Assembly (NCBI GenBank): GCA_007695365.1
Contig: REDV01000133.1
Coordinates: forward strand, 1-33,005
DNA length: 33,005 nucleotides
Reading direction: 5' to 3'
Source: Cryomorphaceae bacterium
GTDB lineage: Bacteria; Bacteroidota; Bacteroidia; Flavobacteriales_D; SKUL01
The notes under the pieces were generated by a model that saw only the letters and a list, made by a program, of their open reading frames with translations, made no database searches and was not told the origin of the DNA. This document shows positions 16,085 through 24,088 of the stretch, in pieces. Numbering within the stretch: the first letter of the stretch is position 1; every line of letters starts with the position of its first letter. The translations under genes were made by a program, and so were the position numbers.

Positions 16085-17100
16085 GCCAAAATAACAAAAG
16101 ACTTCTGCCCGTGATTCTGGGCATAGCGTGTTTCACAATAGTAAGTTGCGAAAAGCTGTGGATGGGTTCGGATCCTGCCGACGAACCACTTGAAAACTTC
16201 GAGGCGTTCTGGAAGACCATGGATGAGAAATACGCATTCTTCACTTTTAAAAACATTGATTGGCAGGCCGTTTACAACGAGTACAGGCCAGAGATCACCG
16301 ATGACATGTCTAACCTGCAACTATTTAACGTGTTGCGAGACATGATATACAAGCTGAACGATGGCCACACTACCCTGAGCACGCCTTTTAACGTTGCTAG
16401 AAACAACAGCTGGTACCTAAGTTCTCCTCCCAACTACAATTACGACGTGATTGAGAGGCATTATCTGGGCGAAAATCACCTTATCATCGGACCGCTTCTG
16501 GCCACCGTCATAGATTCGGTTGGCTACGTTCACTACCGCAGTTTTTCGTCGCCTGTTGGTGAGGGTAATCTGAACACTCTGCTCTCAGCGATGCGCAATA
16601 CGAGGGCGATGATTATAGATGTGAGAAACAACCCGGGTGGCGAAACGCGCTTCGCCGAGCGCGTCGCGGCACGCTTTACCGAGGAGAGAGCTCTAACCCA
16701 GTACTGGCTGTACAAGAACGGCCCGGGTCACGATGATTTCAGCCAACCCGAAGAGCGTTACCTGGAGCCTTACGATGGCACGAGATACAACAAACCCGTG
16801 GCAGTACTAACCAATAGGCGCAGCTATAGCGCAGCCAATGATTTTGTACTGATCATGAAAGCACTACCGAATGTTACGTTGGTTGGCGACACAACTGGTG
16901 GCGGTGGCGGTTTTCCTTTTAACGCCGAGTTGCCCAATGGTTGGCAATATCGTTTTTCCTCGTCGATGACGCTCGCTCCGGACGGTTTTAACGTAGAGCA
17001 TGGAATTCCGCCGGATGTTCAGCAGGACATGGATCCTGCCGATGAGGCAAACGGTGTGGACACCATCATAGAAAAAGCCCTTGAGCTTCTTAATCAGTAG
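16066..17100 (+). CDS. S41 family peptidase, predicted lipoprotein
   Basis: This is a tail-specific/tricorn-like S41 protease core (344 aa). The N-terminal hydrophobic segment ends at a lipobox-like TIVSC (Cys28), so the protein is likely lipid-anchored. Core motifs are DGHTTL near 99-104, IDVRNNPGG at 184-192, nucleophile Ser255 in RRSYSAAND, and GDTTGGGGGFPF at 275-286. There is no PDZ domain as in CtpA, so substrate entry differs. The start is either ATG 16066 or TTG 16081; the latter gives a standard signal peptide and a TTGA overlap with the upstream stop. It is the partner of the OMP gene in a two-gene unit. Its stop is one base from the convergent glutathione peroxidase stop. Confidence 0.85.
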   Translation: MVLFILSQNNKRLLPVILGIACFTIVSCEKLWMGSDPADEPLENFEAFWKTMDEKYAFFTFKNIDWQAVYNEYRPEITDDMSNLQLFNVLRDMIYKLNDGHTTLSTPFNVARNNSWYLSSPPNYNYDVIERHYLGENHLIIGPLLATVIDSVGYVHYRSFSSPVGEGNLNTLLSAMRNTRAMIIDVRNNPGGETRFAERVAARFTEERALTQYWLYKNGPGHDDFSQPEERYLEPYDGTRYNKPVAVLTNRRSYSAANDFVLIMKALPNVTLVGDTTGGGGGFPFNAELPNGWQYRFSSSMTLAPDGFNVEHGIPPDVQQDMDPADEANGVDTIIEKALELLNQ

Positions 17101-17101
17101 C

Positions 17102-17656
17102 TTACTTAATAAGAGAGGTGATGTCGTTATCCATTGGGTCAGTACGTGAGCCGAAGTAAGCCAGCCACTTGCCTTCTGGAGAGACCAGGAACTTGTTGAA
17201 ATTCCACCCTACCGTTTCGCTGGCTACACCGTTGAGCTCTTTGTTGGTGAGCCACTGATACACCGGGTGTTGATCTTTCCCTTTGACGTCAATTTTAGAG
17301 GTCATCGGAAAGGTTACGCCGTAGTTTTTCTCGCAAAACTGAATAATTTCCTCCTCGGTGCCCGGCTCCTGCTTCATGAACTGATTACTAGGAAAACCAA
17401 TCACAACGAGATTATCCGGGAACTTCTCTGCCAGTTCCTGCAATGGAGCGTACTGCTTGGTAAATCCACATTTGGAGGCCACATTTACGAGTAGTACGTA
17501 CTTACCCTTGAATTGCTCCATTTTCATTTCCTCACCGTAAATATCCATTACTGTGAGATCGTAAAAGTCCGTGGGTTCCATGGTTTTGTCCTGAGCGCCT
17601 ACGCAACCTGCCAGCACAAGCATGAGCGCGGTAAAAGTGTGTGTGAGTTTTTTCAT
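17102..17656 (-). CDS. Glutathione peroxidase family lipoprotein
   Basis: This is a thiol peroxidase of the GPx family (184 aa), in bacteria usually thioredoxin-linked, reducing peroxides or lipid hydroperoxides. Seen are the peroxidatic Cys63 in NVASKCGFTKQY, Gln92 in PSNQF, and Trp151-Asn152 in GWNFNKF. The N-terminus MKKLTHTFTALMLVLAGC is a lipoprotein signal with lipobox Cys18, so it is predicted to sit at the envelope rather than in the cytoplasm. The ATG at 17656 is chosen for the signal peptide. It lies 63 bp after the sigma-protease fusion gene on the same strand, but has its own candidate promoter. Confidence 0.93.
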   Translation of the reverse strand: MKKLTHTFTALMLVLAGCVGAQDKTMEPTDFYDLTVMDIYGEEMKMEQFKGKYVLLVNVASKCGFTKQYAPLQELAEKFPDNLVVIGFPSNQFMKQEPGTEEEIIQFCEKNYGVTFPMTSKIDVKGKDQHPVYQWLTNKELNGVASETVGWNFNKFLVSPEGKWLAYFGSRTDPMDNDITSLIK

Positions 17657-17662
17657 GATTTT

Positions 17663-17696
17663 CAATTGTAAGTTTGAAACAAACACGTAGGCAAAA
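17663..17696 (-). promoter_or_regulatory. Candidate promoter of the glutathione peroxidase gene
   Basis: On the minus strand, TTTTG (17696-17692) and TACAATTG (17670-17663, one mismatch to TAnnTTTG) are 21 bases apart. The -7 element ends 6 bases before the ATG, again predicting a leaderless mRNA. Confidence 0.45.
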
Positions 17697-17719
17697 GGTT
17701 TGCCTCAAAGGGCGGAGCA

Positions 17720-19285
17720 TCAGTAAAAAGGTACAACCTCAAGAATGAATGGCTCCATTTTCAGCTTTTGGTCCTGTCTTTCAAAGCCGGCAAGGCGGTT
17801 GTCTTCCGAACGCACGTAATTACGCATCTCTGCTACTGACGCGTTGGCCCCCAATGAGCCCACCACCTGTGTTGATTTCAGTACTTTGGCATTTCCATCA
17901 GCATCCACAAGACAGATCCCCACAACATTTCCGTTTTGAGAAACCACAGGGGCTCCCGAAGCATGAGGCGCAGCATGTAAGTCGGTTTGGTAAAAACGTG
18001 CATCCCCATCCAACTCGAGACCGGTAATACTGCCGAGGTACATTTCTCCTCCCGTAGCTACCATAATGGGCGTACCCACGGATGCTTGCAAACCCGACAG
18101 GCGATAGGGAATGCGCAGTGTGTTTTCCCACGCCGGACTTGTTACGTGGTAGATGGCTATGTCCAATGCTGCATCGTAAAAAACCGCTTGTGTCCTGAAA
18201 TCGAGCGTATCGCCCCTTCTTAGCCGTATGGATTTCGCATCCTGCACTTTGCTGTGCTGGGTAATAAAAAAACCTGCCTGACTTATCATAAACGACCTTG
18301 CGTTTAGTTTTGGGGCTTCACTCTCCACGACATCCGGTTCATGTATCAGGTTTTCATCGCTAACGGCAGCACCATTTTCTTCAGCCAGGTTATTTGTTGC
18401 TGAATCTACGGCTGCTTCAGATAAAGCAGGTGAATGAAGGTAGATTTGTCTGGTGGCAAAAAAAGTAATCACTCCTGTAGCCAACACAACCAGCAGCCAA
18501 AACACCAGCCCCGGACGCTTTCCGCCTCCTTCCACAGATGCCAATTGGGGTTCCGACCAATCACGGGATTTGAAAATCTCATCCAATTTTTCGTGGAGCT
18601 GTTGATAGACCTTGAGTGCAGCAATAGAATCTCGTAATGCGCTGTAAGCCAAAAAAACTTGCTCCAAAGCACCATTCTCCCTGCGGGCCTCAGCAAAACC
18701 ACTTTTCTCGTCTTCGGTTGCCTGGCCGGTATAGTGTTTCCTGAATTCCAATAGCTGTTCTTGCGTCACATCGAGTTCGTCACCATCCAGAAGCTTTGCG
18801 ATGGCCTTGAAGTAATTTTTGGCAGCGCTTGTGCTATCGCTAAAGCCCATACGCATTCCAATCTCTTCCAGGGGAACGTCATGAGCCAGGTGCTCGTTGA
18901 CAAATGTACGGCCCGGTTCTGCGAGGTTTTTGATCCGTTCTTCGGTGGCTTTCACAGTATGCAGGGTTTTCCTGAGAAAGCCCGGATCCATCTCAAGAAA
19001 CTCCGAGACATGAAGCATGGAGGTTGGGTTGGCCTTTTTGGAGCGCATTTGTTCTTGCCACAACACGCGCACTACCGAGTACATAAACACCCCCATATCT
19101 TTCTGACCATCGGAGTGATGTACAAGAAGAAACACCGCGTCGTGGAAGCAGTCACGCGCTTCATCCATGGTTCCCTTGTTCAAGGTTACAAAACGCAACA
19201 CTTCAGGAAAATACTGTGCATACAACCTCCCCAGAGCTTCAGAGCTTCCGTTTTGAATATCAGATAGCTGGATGGAATCTTTCAT
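17720..19285 (-). CDS. ECF sigma / anti-sigma / transmembrane / trypsin-like fusion protein
   Basis: One continuous 521-residue frame. Residues 15-85 look like ECF sigma region 2 (core-binding DEARDCFHDAVFLLV at 41-55, and FMYSVVRVLWQEQMR at 67-81, matching YLYSVxRNLWLxxLR of Bacteroidota ECFs). Residues 112-166 look like region 4 with the helix-turn-helix VPLEEIGMRMGFSDS and AAKNYFKAIAKL. Residues 174-225 resemble the cytoplasmic helices of anti-sigma factors (FRKHYTGQATEDEKSGF). A single helix spans about 258-278, preceded by KR, then an acidic linker. Residues 330-475 resemble an HtrA/trypsin domain with candidate triad His344 (FFITQHS), Asp375 (LDIAIYH) and Ser443 (HASGAPVV). There is no PDZ domain. 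It probably anchors sigma to the membrane with the protease domain in the periplasm. Sigma activity and proteolysis are inferred. Confidence 0.8.
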   Translation of the reverse strand: MKDSIQLSDIQNGSSEALGRLYAQYFPEVLRFVTLNKGTMDEARDCFHDAVFLLVHHSDGQKDMGVFMYSVVRVLWQEQMRSKKANPTSMLHVSEFLEMDPGFLRKTLHTVKATEERIKNLAEPGRTFVNEHLAHDVPLEEIGMRMGFSDSTSAAKNYFKAIAKLLDGDELDVTQEQLLEFRKHYTGQATEDEKSGFAEARRENGALEQVFLAYSALRDSIAALKVYQQLHEKLDEIFKSRDWSEPQLASVEGGGKRPGLVFWLLVVLATGVITFFATRQIYLHSPALSEAAVDSATNNLAEENGAAVSDENLIHEPDVVESEAPKLNARSFMISQAGFFITQHSKVQDAKSIRLRRGDTLDFRTQAVFYDAALDIAIYHVTSPAWENTLRIPYRLSGLQASVGTPIMVATGGEMYLGSITGLELDGDARFYQTDLHAAPHASGAPVVSQNGNVVGICLVDADGNAKVLKSTQVVGSLGANASVAEMRNYVRSEDNRLAGFERQDQKLKMEPFILEVVPFY

Positions 19286-19298
19286 TTACACAGCAATG

Positions 19299-19316
19299 GC
19301 TTTCGCATTTGAAAGC
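19299..19316 (-). promoter_or_regulatory. Hairpin between the T9SS cargo gene and the sigma-protease gene
   Basis: GCTTTC (19299-19304) and GAAAGC (19311-19316) pair around a 6-base loop, starting right after the cargo stop codon and 14 bases before the fusion ATG. No T-run follows in the minus direction, so it may tune read-through or translation rather than end transcription. Confidence 0.35.
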
Positions 19317-22121
19317 TTATTTTCTCAATACGAGTTTAAGGGTTTGTTCTTTGCCGGTTGCAGGCTCCACTACCCGAACAAAATACAATCCGGTATTGAG
19401 CCCGGTTGGCAAATCAATCTCCCAGTTGGTTCCCTCATTGGCAGGTTCCTGCATTCTAAAAACCTCTCTACCGCTGACGTCAATTACAACAACCTGCAAT
19501 TGATCGAGTGTACGCGGAATAAAGAGCCTGAAAACGTCAGTAGCCGGGTTCGGGAAAATGGAATAACTCAGCTCCGGCTCCGGAATCACAGAAGCAAAGC
19601 CATCACAGAAGTCGTATTCAATGGTCACAGTCGCTTGATCCTCATTGCACGGCCCGGAAACAGTGTAGGTAAACTGATACACTCCCGGAGCTTGAAGTGA
19701 GTTCAGAAACAACACGTTGCCAAGTAGTGCCCCGGTATCATCATCATCCGTCCATATACCTCCGGAGGTTTCACCATCCAGTAGGCCAGGCATCACAATA
19801 GAGCCTGTATTGCTTTGGCAAACGAAGACGGTTGTATCGCTTCCAGCACTAACGACGGTTTCCTCTTGCTCAATCATAAACACCCCAATCCCGAATTCCG
19901 CATCACTTGTGCTACCAAGCCGCAAAACGTACGTGGAGCCTTGAAAGGTGGGGAAAGTCACCGAAGCTGACAGGTCATTACAATCCGCCTCATCGCTACA
20001 TGCCAGTACGGTCAAATCGTCGTTTTCGCAGGTACCCTCAAACACTACCATCCTTGTGTTGAAGGTACTCAAAGCGCAATTGGTCCAGGTGGCCTCTCCG
20101 GTACAGGGAGCTGTAAAGAAATACCACAGGTCGTTGTGCACCTGATCGAAGCTACAATTACCGCCTTCAAGAGGCTCGCCCCATGTAGAAGAGAACTCAA
20201 GAGTAAATGAATTCCATTGATTGCTGAACACCTGATCAATATCAAGGCAACCCACATTGAAGTTTTGCGGGTAGCAATCAGCTGAAAGAAAAGGCGATCC
20301 GCTTATGCAAGCCGCATTTGAAAGGGATTGCAAGGATAGGGACACCTGGCTGTTGTTGGGAAAGGGCCCGAAGGTATATATCCCGGGAACATCCACAAAA
20401 ACAGTTGAGTCAGTGCCGTTAACCACAAGTTCATACGGAGGGTTATTACCTATGTTTACAACAGTGGCGCTTACAAAAAACCCGTCAAAATCGTCAATTC
20501 CGGTACACATCGTTTGATAGCCGACCACGGGCATCACGCAGTTATCTTCCATACATGTTTCAACCAGGTTGAAAGTTCCGGAGCCCCCTCCTGAACCCGG
20601 AAATTCACCAAGACGCAGGTAGTACGTCTCTCCCTCCAGCACATCCCAGGTAACAGCAGATTGAAGGCTACCACTAACATCGTCATTGCAGGCTACGACG
20701 TTAATCATGTTTTCAGGACAATAGGCAGCATATACAGCAATGCGGGTATCGAGAAAAGTGCCGTTTAACGTTGAAAATTCAGCCTGTCCATCGCAAGAAG
20801 CCGTATAGCTGTACCAAACGTCTTTATCTATTTGATTGCCTCCAAAGAATGTACATGTCTGGTCTCCAAAGTGAGAGGGGCCTGTAGTGGTAGCAGTAAA
20901 GGTATTGAAAGGGATTCCGAAAGATGGTGTAATCACCTCAGCCCCTTCGCAGGCATCATTAGGCGGGGGTTCCTGACCACAAACTTCTTCCAAAGAAAAG
21001 GTACCTGCTCCACCGTTGCTAAAAGGACTGTTTCCGATTCGTATGGTGTACTCCTGCCCTTGTTCCACATCCCAGTTCACAATGCTCTGCCCAAAACCCT
21101 GGAAATCATCATTGCAATCAATGAGGGTTGACAGATCTTCCGGGCAGCCTCCAAGGTACACCGCAATGCGTGTGTCTAAGGTGGTTCCTCCTAGTGTGCT
21201 CACGGATGCCAATCCGTCACAGGAGGCGGTATATGAATACCAAATATCATTGGGGAACTGATCATCATCCCACAAAAAGCAGGTAAAGTCTCCTTCGTGG
21301 CTCGGGCCATCGGTTGATGCACCCAGGGTACTGAAAGGAATTGCCGCTGATGGCGTAACAAACTCAGCATCTGAACACAAATCATTTGCAGGCGGATCTT
21401 CTCCGCCGCAAGATTGAATCAGGTTGAAAGTTCCGTTTCCGCTTCCCGGGCCGGGAGATTCACCGATACGAATGGCGTACACACCATTGTTAACAATAGG
21501 CCAACTCACAGAGCTTTGCAAGGAGCTACCAAAGTTATCGTTACAAGCAAGCAGGTCATTGGTAGTGGGAATACAATTGAAATTGTAAACCGCAATCTTA
21601 GTATTGAGCGTGGTGCCTCCTACGGTTGAGACCGTTGCCTGCCCGTCGCAAGTGGCGGCATAAATGTACCACACGTCATTCTCAATCTGGGCTTCTCCGT
21701 TTACCTCACAATTTTCTTCACCGAAATGTGGAAGTCCGTCCGTTGTTGCGCCAAATGTGGTAAAAGGAATACCGTTGGCAGGATTGATAAACTGAGCATC
21801 CCAACAGTTGTCATTGGCCGGTGGCCCGGGGCAATTTATCATGGTGATTTCTACGGTTGAAGATTCGGGGCCTGCGCCCACGTCAACCGTGTAGGTGTAG
21901 ATTCCACCCTCACTTGTTCCGGGCACGAAAGTACCATCGGGCACTTCTATTCCTGAGGGGTCAACCCAAGAACCACCTGGGCTGGGATTGCCCTGCAGGG
22001 CATCAATAAGTTGAAAAGGATTATGTTGGATGCAGACACTGATGGAAGTGCTCACACCGGGATCAGCCAGTAACCCAAGGGGTAATGACAAAAGAACGAG
22101 GGCGGCAAAGGTTCGATACAT
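19317..22121 (-). CDS. Secreted repeat protein with T9SS type A sorting domain, 934 aa
   Basis: A signal peptide (MYRTFAALVLLSLPLGLLA) starts the protein. Residues 97-238, 241-381 and 385-523 are three repeats with the pattern PPANDxC...IPFxTxGATTDG...DVWYxYTAxCDGxA...LDTRIAVY...ACNDD...IRIGExPG...GTFNL. Residues 625-752 are a fourth, decayed copy (NDLWYFFTAPCTGEA). Each repeat carries several Cys, probably in disulfides. Residues 853-934 are a T9SS type A C-terminal domain (IFPNPATDVFRL ... GLYFVRV). It is thus predicted to be exported by T9SS and attached to the surface or released. Similar DVWYxYTA domains occur in other surface proteins of Bacteroidota and Planctomycetes. No enzymatic domain is seen; an adhesin or binding role is a guess. 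It starts the likely operon with the sigma-protease gene. Confidence 0.88.
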   Translation of the reverse strand: MYRTFAALVLLSLPLGLLADPGVSTSISVCIQHNPFQLIDALQGNPSPGGSWVDPSGIEVPDGTFVPGTSEGGIYTYTVDVGAGPESSTVEITMINCPGPPANDNCWDAQFINPANGIPFTTFGATTDGLPHFGEENCEVNGEAQIENDVWYIYAATCDGQATVSTVGGTTLNTKIAVYNFNCIPTTNDLLACNDNFGSSLQSSVSWPIVNNGVYAIRIGESPGPGSGNGTFNLIQSCGGEDPPANDLCSDAEFVTPSAAIPFSTLGASTDGPSHEGDFTCFLWDDDQFPNDIWYSYTASCDGLASVSTLGGTTLDTRIAVYLGGCPEDLSTLIDCNDDFQGFGQSIVNWDVEQGQEYTIRIGNSPFSNGGAGTFSLEEVCGQEPPPNDACEGAEVITPSFGIPFNTFTATTTGPSHFGDQTCTFFGGNQIDKDVWYSYTASCDGQAEFSTLNGTFLDTRIAVYAAYCPENMINVVACNDDVSGSLQSAVTWDVLEGETYYLRLGEFPGSGGGSGTFNLVETCMEDNCVMPVVGYQTMCTGIDDFDGFFVSATVVNIGNNPPYELVVNGTDSTVFVDVPGIYTFGPFPNNSQVSLSLQSLSNAACISGSPFLSADCYPQNFNVGCLDIDQVFSNQWNSFTLEFSSTWGEPLEGGNCSFDQVHNDLWYFFTAPCTGEATWTNCALSTFNTRMVVFEGTCENDDLTVLACSDEADCNDLSASVTFPTFQGSTYVLRLGSTSDAEFGIGVFMIEQEETVVSAGSDTTVFVCQSNTGSIVMPGLLDGETSGGIWTDDDDTGALLGNVLFLNSLQAPGVYQFTYTVSGPCNEDQATVTIEYDFCDGFASVIPEPELSYSIFPNPATDVFRLFIPRTLDQLQVVVIDVSGREVFRMQEPANEGTNWEIDLPTGLNTGLYFVRVVEPATGKEQTLKLVLRK
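20553..21833 (-). repeat. Three consecutive ~140-residue repeats within the T9SS protein gene
   Basis: Coding segments 21833-21408, 21401-20979 and 20969-20553 encode the three well-matched repeats. They are similar in protein, but diverged in DNA. A fourth weak copy lies at about 20249-19866. Confidence 0.75.
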
Positions 22122-22136
22122 GCTACTGATTGTTTG

Positions 22137-22156
22137 GATAACTTCCGAAAGTTATC
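22137..22156. promoter_or_regulatory. 20-bp inverted repeat, possible operator
   Basis: GATAACTT (22137-22144) and AAGTTATC (22149-22156) form perfect 8-bp arms around a 4-base centre. They cover the predicted -7 element of the cargo gene promoter. No T-run follows in either direction, which argues against a terminator and for a protein-binding site. Confidence 0.55.
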
Positions 22157-22179
22157 TACAATAATCCAATCAGCGCAAT
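22147..22179 (-). promoter_or_regulatory. Candidate promoter of the T9SS cargo / sigma-protease unit
   Basis: On the minus strand, ATTG (22179-22176) and TAACTTTC (22154-22147, one mismatch to TAnnTTTG) are 21 bases apart. The ATG lies at 22121. The -7 element is inside the inverted repeat. Confidence 0.45.
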
Positions 22180-22195
22180 TTCAGATAAAATTCTC

Positions 22196-23887
22196 TTAGT
22201 GCCTTGCTACTCGCTGGCTCGTTGATTTACCGCTAACAAATTCAAAAGTAACGAGGTACAAGCCTGATGCAACACCAGAAAGATCGAGTTGCAGCAGATT
22301 TTCGTTGGCGGGCATGCGCGCTACAATTACACCTACCAGGTTCCGAACAATTACTTCGTGCACTTCGCGGTGGTAATCGCCCAAATCCACATTAAAAATG
22401 CCCGATGTAGGATTGGGGAACAACTTGAATTGGCTGGCCATTTCTAGTTCCGTTTCTTCTACACTACTCACCTGGCTGCATGGAGCATAAGTTCCAACGA
22501 GTACCGACTGGCCTGTATTGAGCGGATCTAATTTCGTCTTTAGGTGAATGGTAGCGTTGCCGGGGTTTTGATCCCAGTGGTAGGAAACTTTACCGTACCA
22601 GTCGGGCTGGTTCTGCCCTCCTGACTGCACTTCATTGCAGAATGAACTTCCACCGGCCAGCGTACCCACAACCAATCCGTTACCGTCATAAAGCGGTGAG
22701 CCGGACGAACCTCCTTCGGTTACACCATGACCAGATTCCGTTCCGGTCCAAATCACCCGCCAGTATCCCTGGTTGCTACCACCTCCCCAGGAGGATGTGA
22801 TGTAGTTGTTGGTTGAGGTGGAAATCTTCTTGACATCGCTTGAGGGGTGATGAATCCCAACTCCACCTCCAAATATGGTGGTTGACTGCGTGTTCCAACC
22901 GTTGTAATAAGCGTTGTAGGCCTCCGGCACGTCGTTTCCGAGTTCAATTAACGCAAAGTCCGAACCAAGTGACATATTTTGATGGCCGCGGGCAACGATG
23001 CTACCGCCCATCATAATGTTGGTAAGAGGTGCGTTTCCTTCGTCACACTCCGGACGCTCATAATTGAACCAAAAACGCAATTGATCCTGATCTGCCTGAC
23101 TGTTGACCACCCCGCTGATACAGTGAAAAGCTGTGAGAATGTACGGGGTGCAATCCAACGCTGTGTTGTTCATTAAAACCCCTGAGCACCAAAACGTCCC
23201 TCCACCTTCGGTAATGCGCATACGCACCACACCGCGTTTCTGGTCTTGCCAATCGTCGCCTTCGGGGCAGTTTATGTCAACCTGGCAGGGATCTGAACTA
23301 CGGGCGCTGGCAGCCAGATCGCGATATTGATGCCCAAGTGCTTCAATAACCAAACGCCCTTTACCGGCAGCCGATACAGGCTCGTAGTACTCAAGAATGA
23401 TCTCATCACTGGCCATTAAATTGGTGGCAAATGATCCCGATTGAGTATTAAAAACAGAGGTATATCCTCCTTCTATCACGGTTTGATCCGGGCTGTAGAA
23501 AAAGAGCTCTGCACCATCCGGCAGATAAAAGTCACTGAAGTACAACTCTGTAGCAATAGCTCCCGGAGAGGCAATGCGGAGCTTCCATACCATATCACCA
23601 TTGGGAAGTGTAAACCACTCACCCGCATTCTCATGCGACAATCTCAATTCAATTTTTCTACCGTCAAAAGGCAATTCCCCTTTGCTCTCGCGCAACTCAT
23701 CTTCAGCGGCTACAGCGTTCATGTCAAGAGCGGGAACTTCGTATACCAGTAGGTCGTTATCAAAAACGTCAAGGCCCTGGCGAAAACTCACCGGCGTACC
23801 ATCTGTTAAAAGTTGACCTTGGGCAATTGGGGCAATAAAAAATAAGGTGGCTGCCATGGCCAAAGCAGATATTCTTGCAAATGTCAT
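22196..23887 (-). CDS. Lysyl-endopeptidase-like serine protease with T9SS sorting tail
   Basis: This is a secreted trypsin-fold protease (563 aa). I start at ATG 23887, giving signal peptide MTFARISALAMAATLFFIAPIAQGQ; the frame stays open 40 codons upstream, but a promoter element lies there. Numbering from this start, the triad is His255 (ILTAFHCIS), Asp310 (GSDFALIEL) and Ser395 (EGGSSGSPLY). GGSSGSP is the active-site form of the Achromobacter lysyl endopeptidase group. An N-terminal region of about 200 residues may be a propeptide. The last 80 residues (LFPNPTSGIFNV ... SGLYLVTFEF) are a T9SS type A sorting domain. It is probably an extracellular digestive or processing protease. It lies upstream of the cargo/sigma genes, 74 bp away, on the same strand. 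Confidence 0.92.
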   Translation of the reverse strand: MTFARISALAMAATLFFIAPIAQGQLLTDGTPVSFRQGLDVFDNDLLVYEVPALDMNAVAAEDELRESKGELPFDGRKIELRLSHENAGEWFTLPNGDMVWKLRIASPGAIATELYFSDFYLPDGAELFFYSPDQTVIEGGYTSVFNTQSGSFATNLMASDEIILEYYEPVSAAGKGRLVIEALGHQYRDLAASARSSDPCQVDINCPEGDDWQDQKRGVVRMRITEGGGTFWCSGVLMNNTALDCTPYILTAFHCISGVVNSQADQDQLRFWFNYERPECDEGNAPLTNIMMGGSIVARGHQNMSLGSDFALIELGNDVPEAYNAYYNGWNTQSTTIFGGGVGIHHPSSDVKKISTSTNNYITSSWGGGSNQGYWRVIWTGTESGHGVTEGGSSGSPLYDGNGLVVGTLAGGSSFCNEVQSGGQNQPDWYGKVSYHWDQNPGNATIHLKTKLDPLNTGQSVLVGTYAPCSQVSSVEETELEMASQFKLFPNPTSGIFNVDLGDYHREVHEVIVRNLVGVIVARMPANENLLQLDLSGVASGLYLVTFEFVSGKSTSQRVARH

Positions 23888-23935
23888 TAATGGAAATTTA
23901 AACGGTTGAAAAAATGCATTCAAAATGCTCTTTCG

Positions 23936-23943
23936 CAAAGATA
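23936..23943 (-). promoter_or_regulatory. -7 element TATCTTTG of the T9SS protease gene
   Basis: On the minus strand TATCTTTG matches TAnnTTTG exactly, about 48 bases before the ATG at 23887. The -33 match is poor. It supports the shorter start. Confidence 0.55.
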
Positions 23944-24088
23944 CGAAAAACAGAGGACTTTTTTGTAACATCCCGCACCATCCTTGAATTGCTGAGAGCA
24001 CAAACACCCCTTCCTTAACATTGATTAACTGGCATGAAGTTTTCAGCTCTGCAGTAATAAAGGTATCTTAGCACTTTAAACGCTTTCC

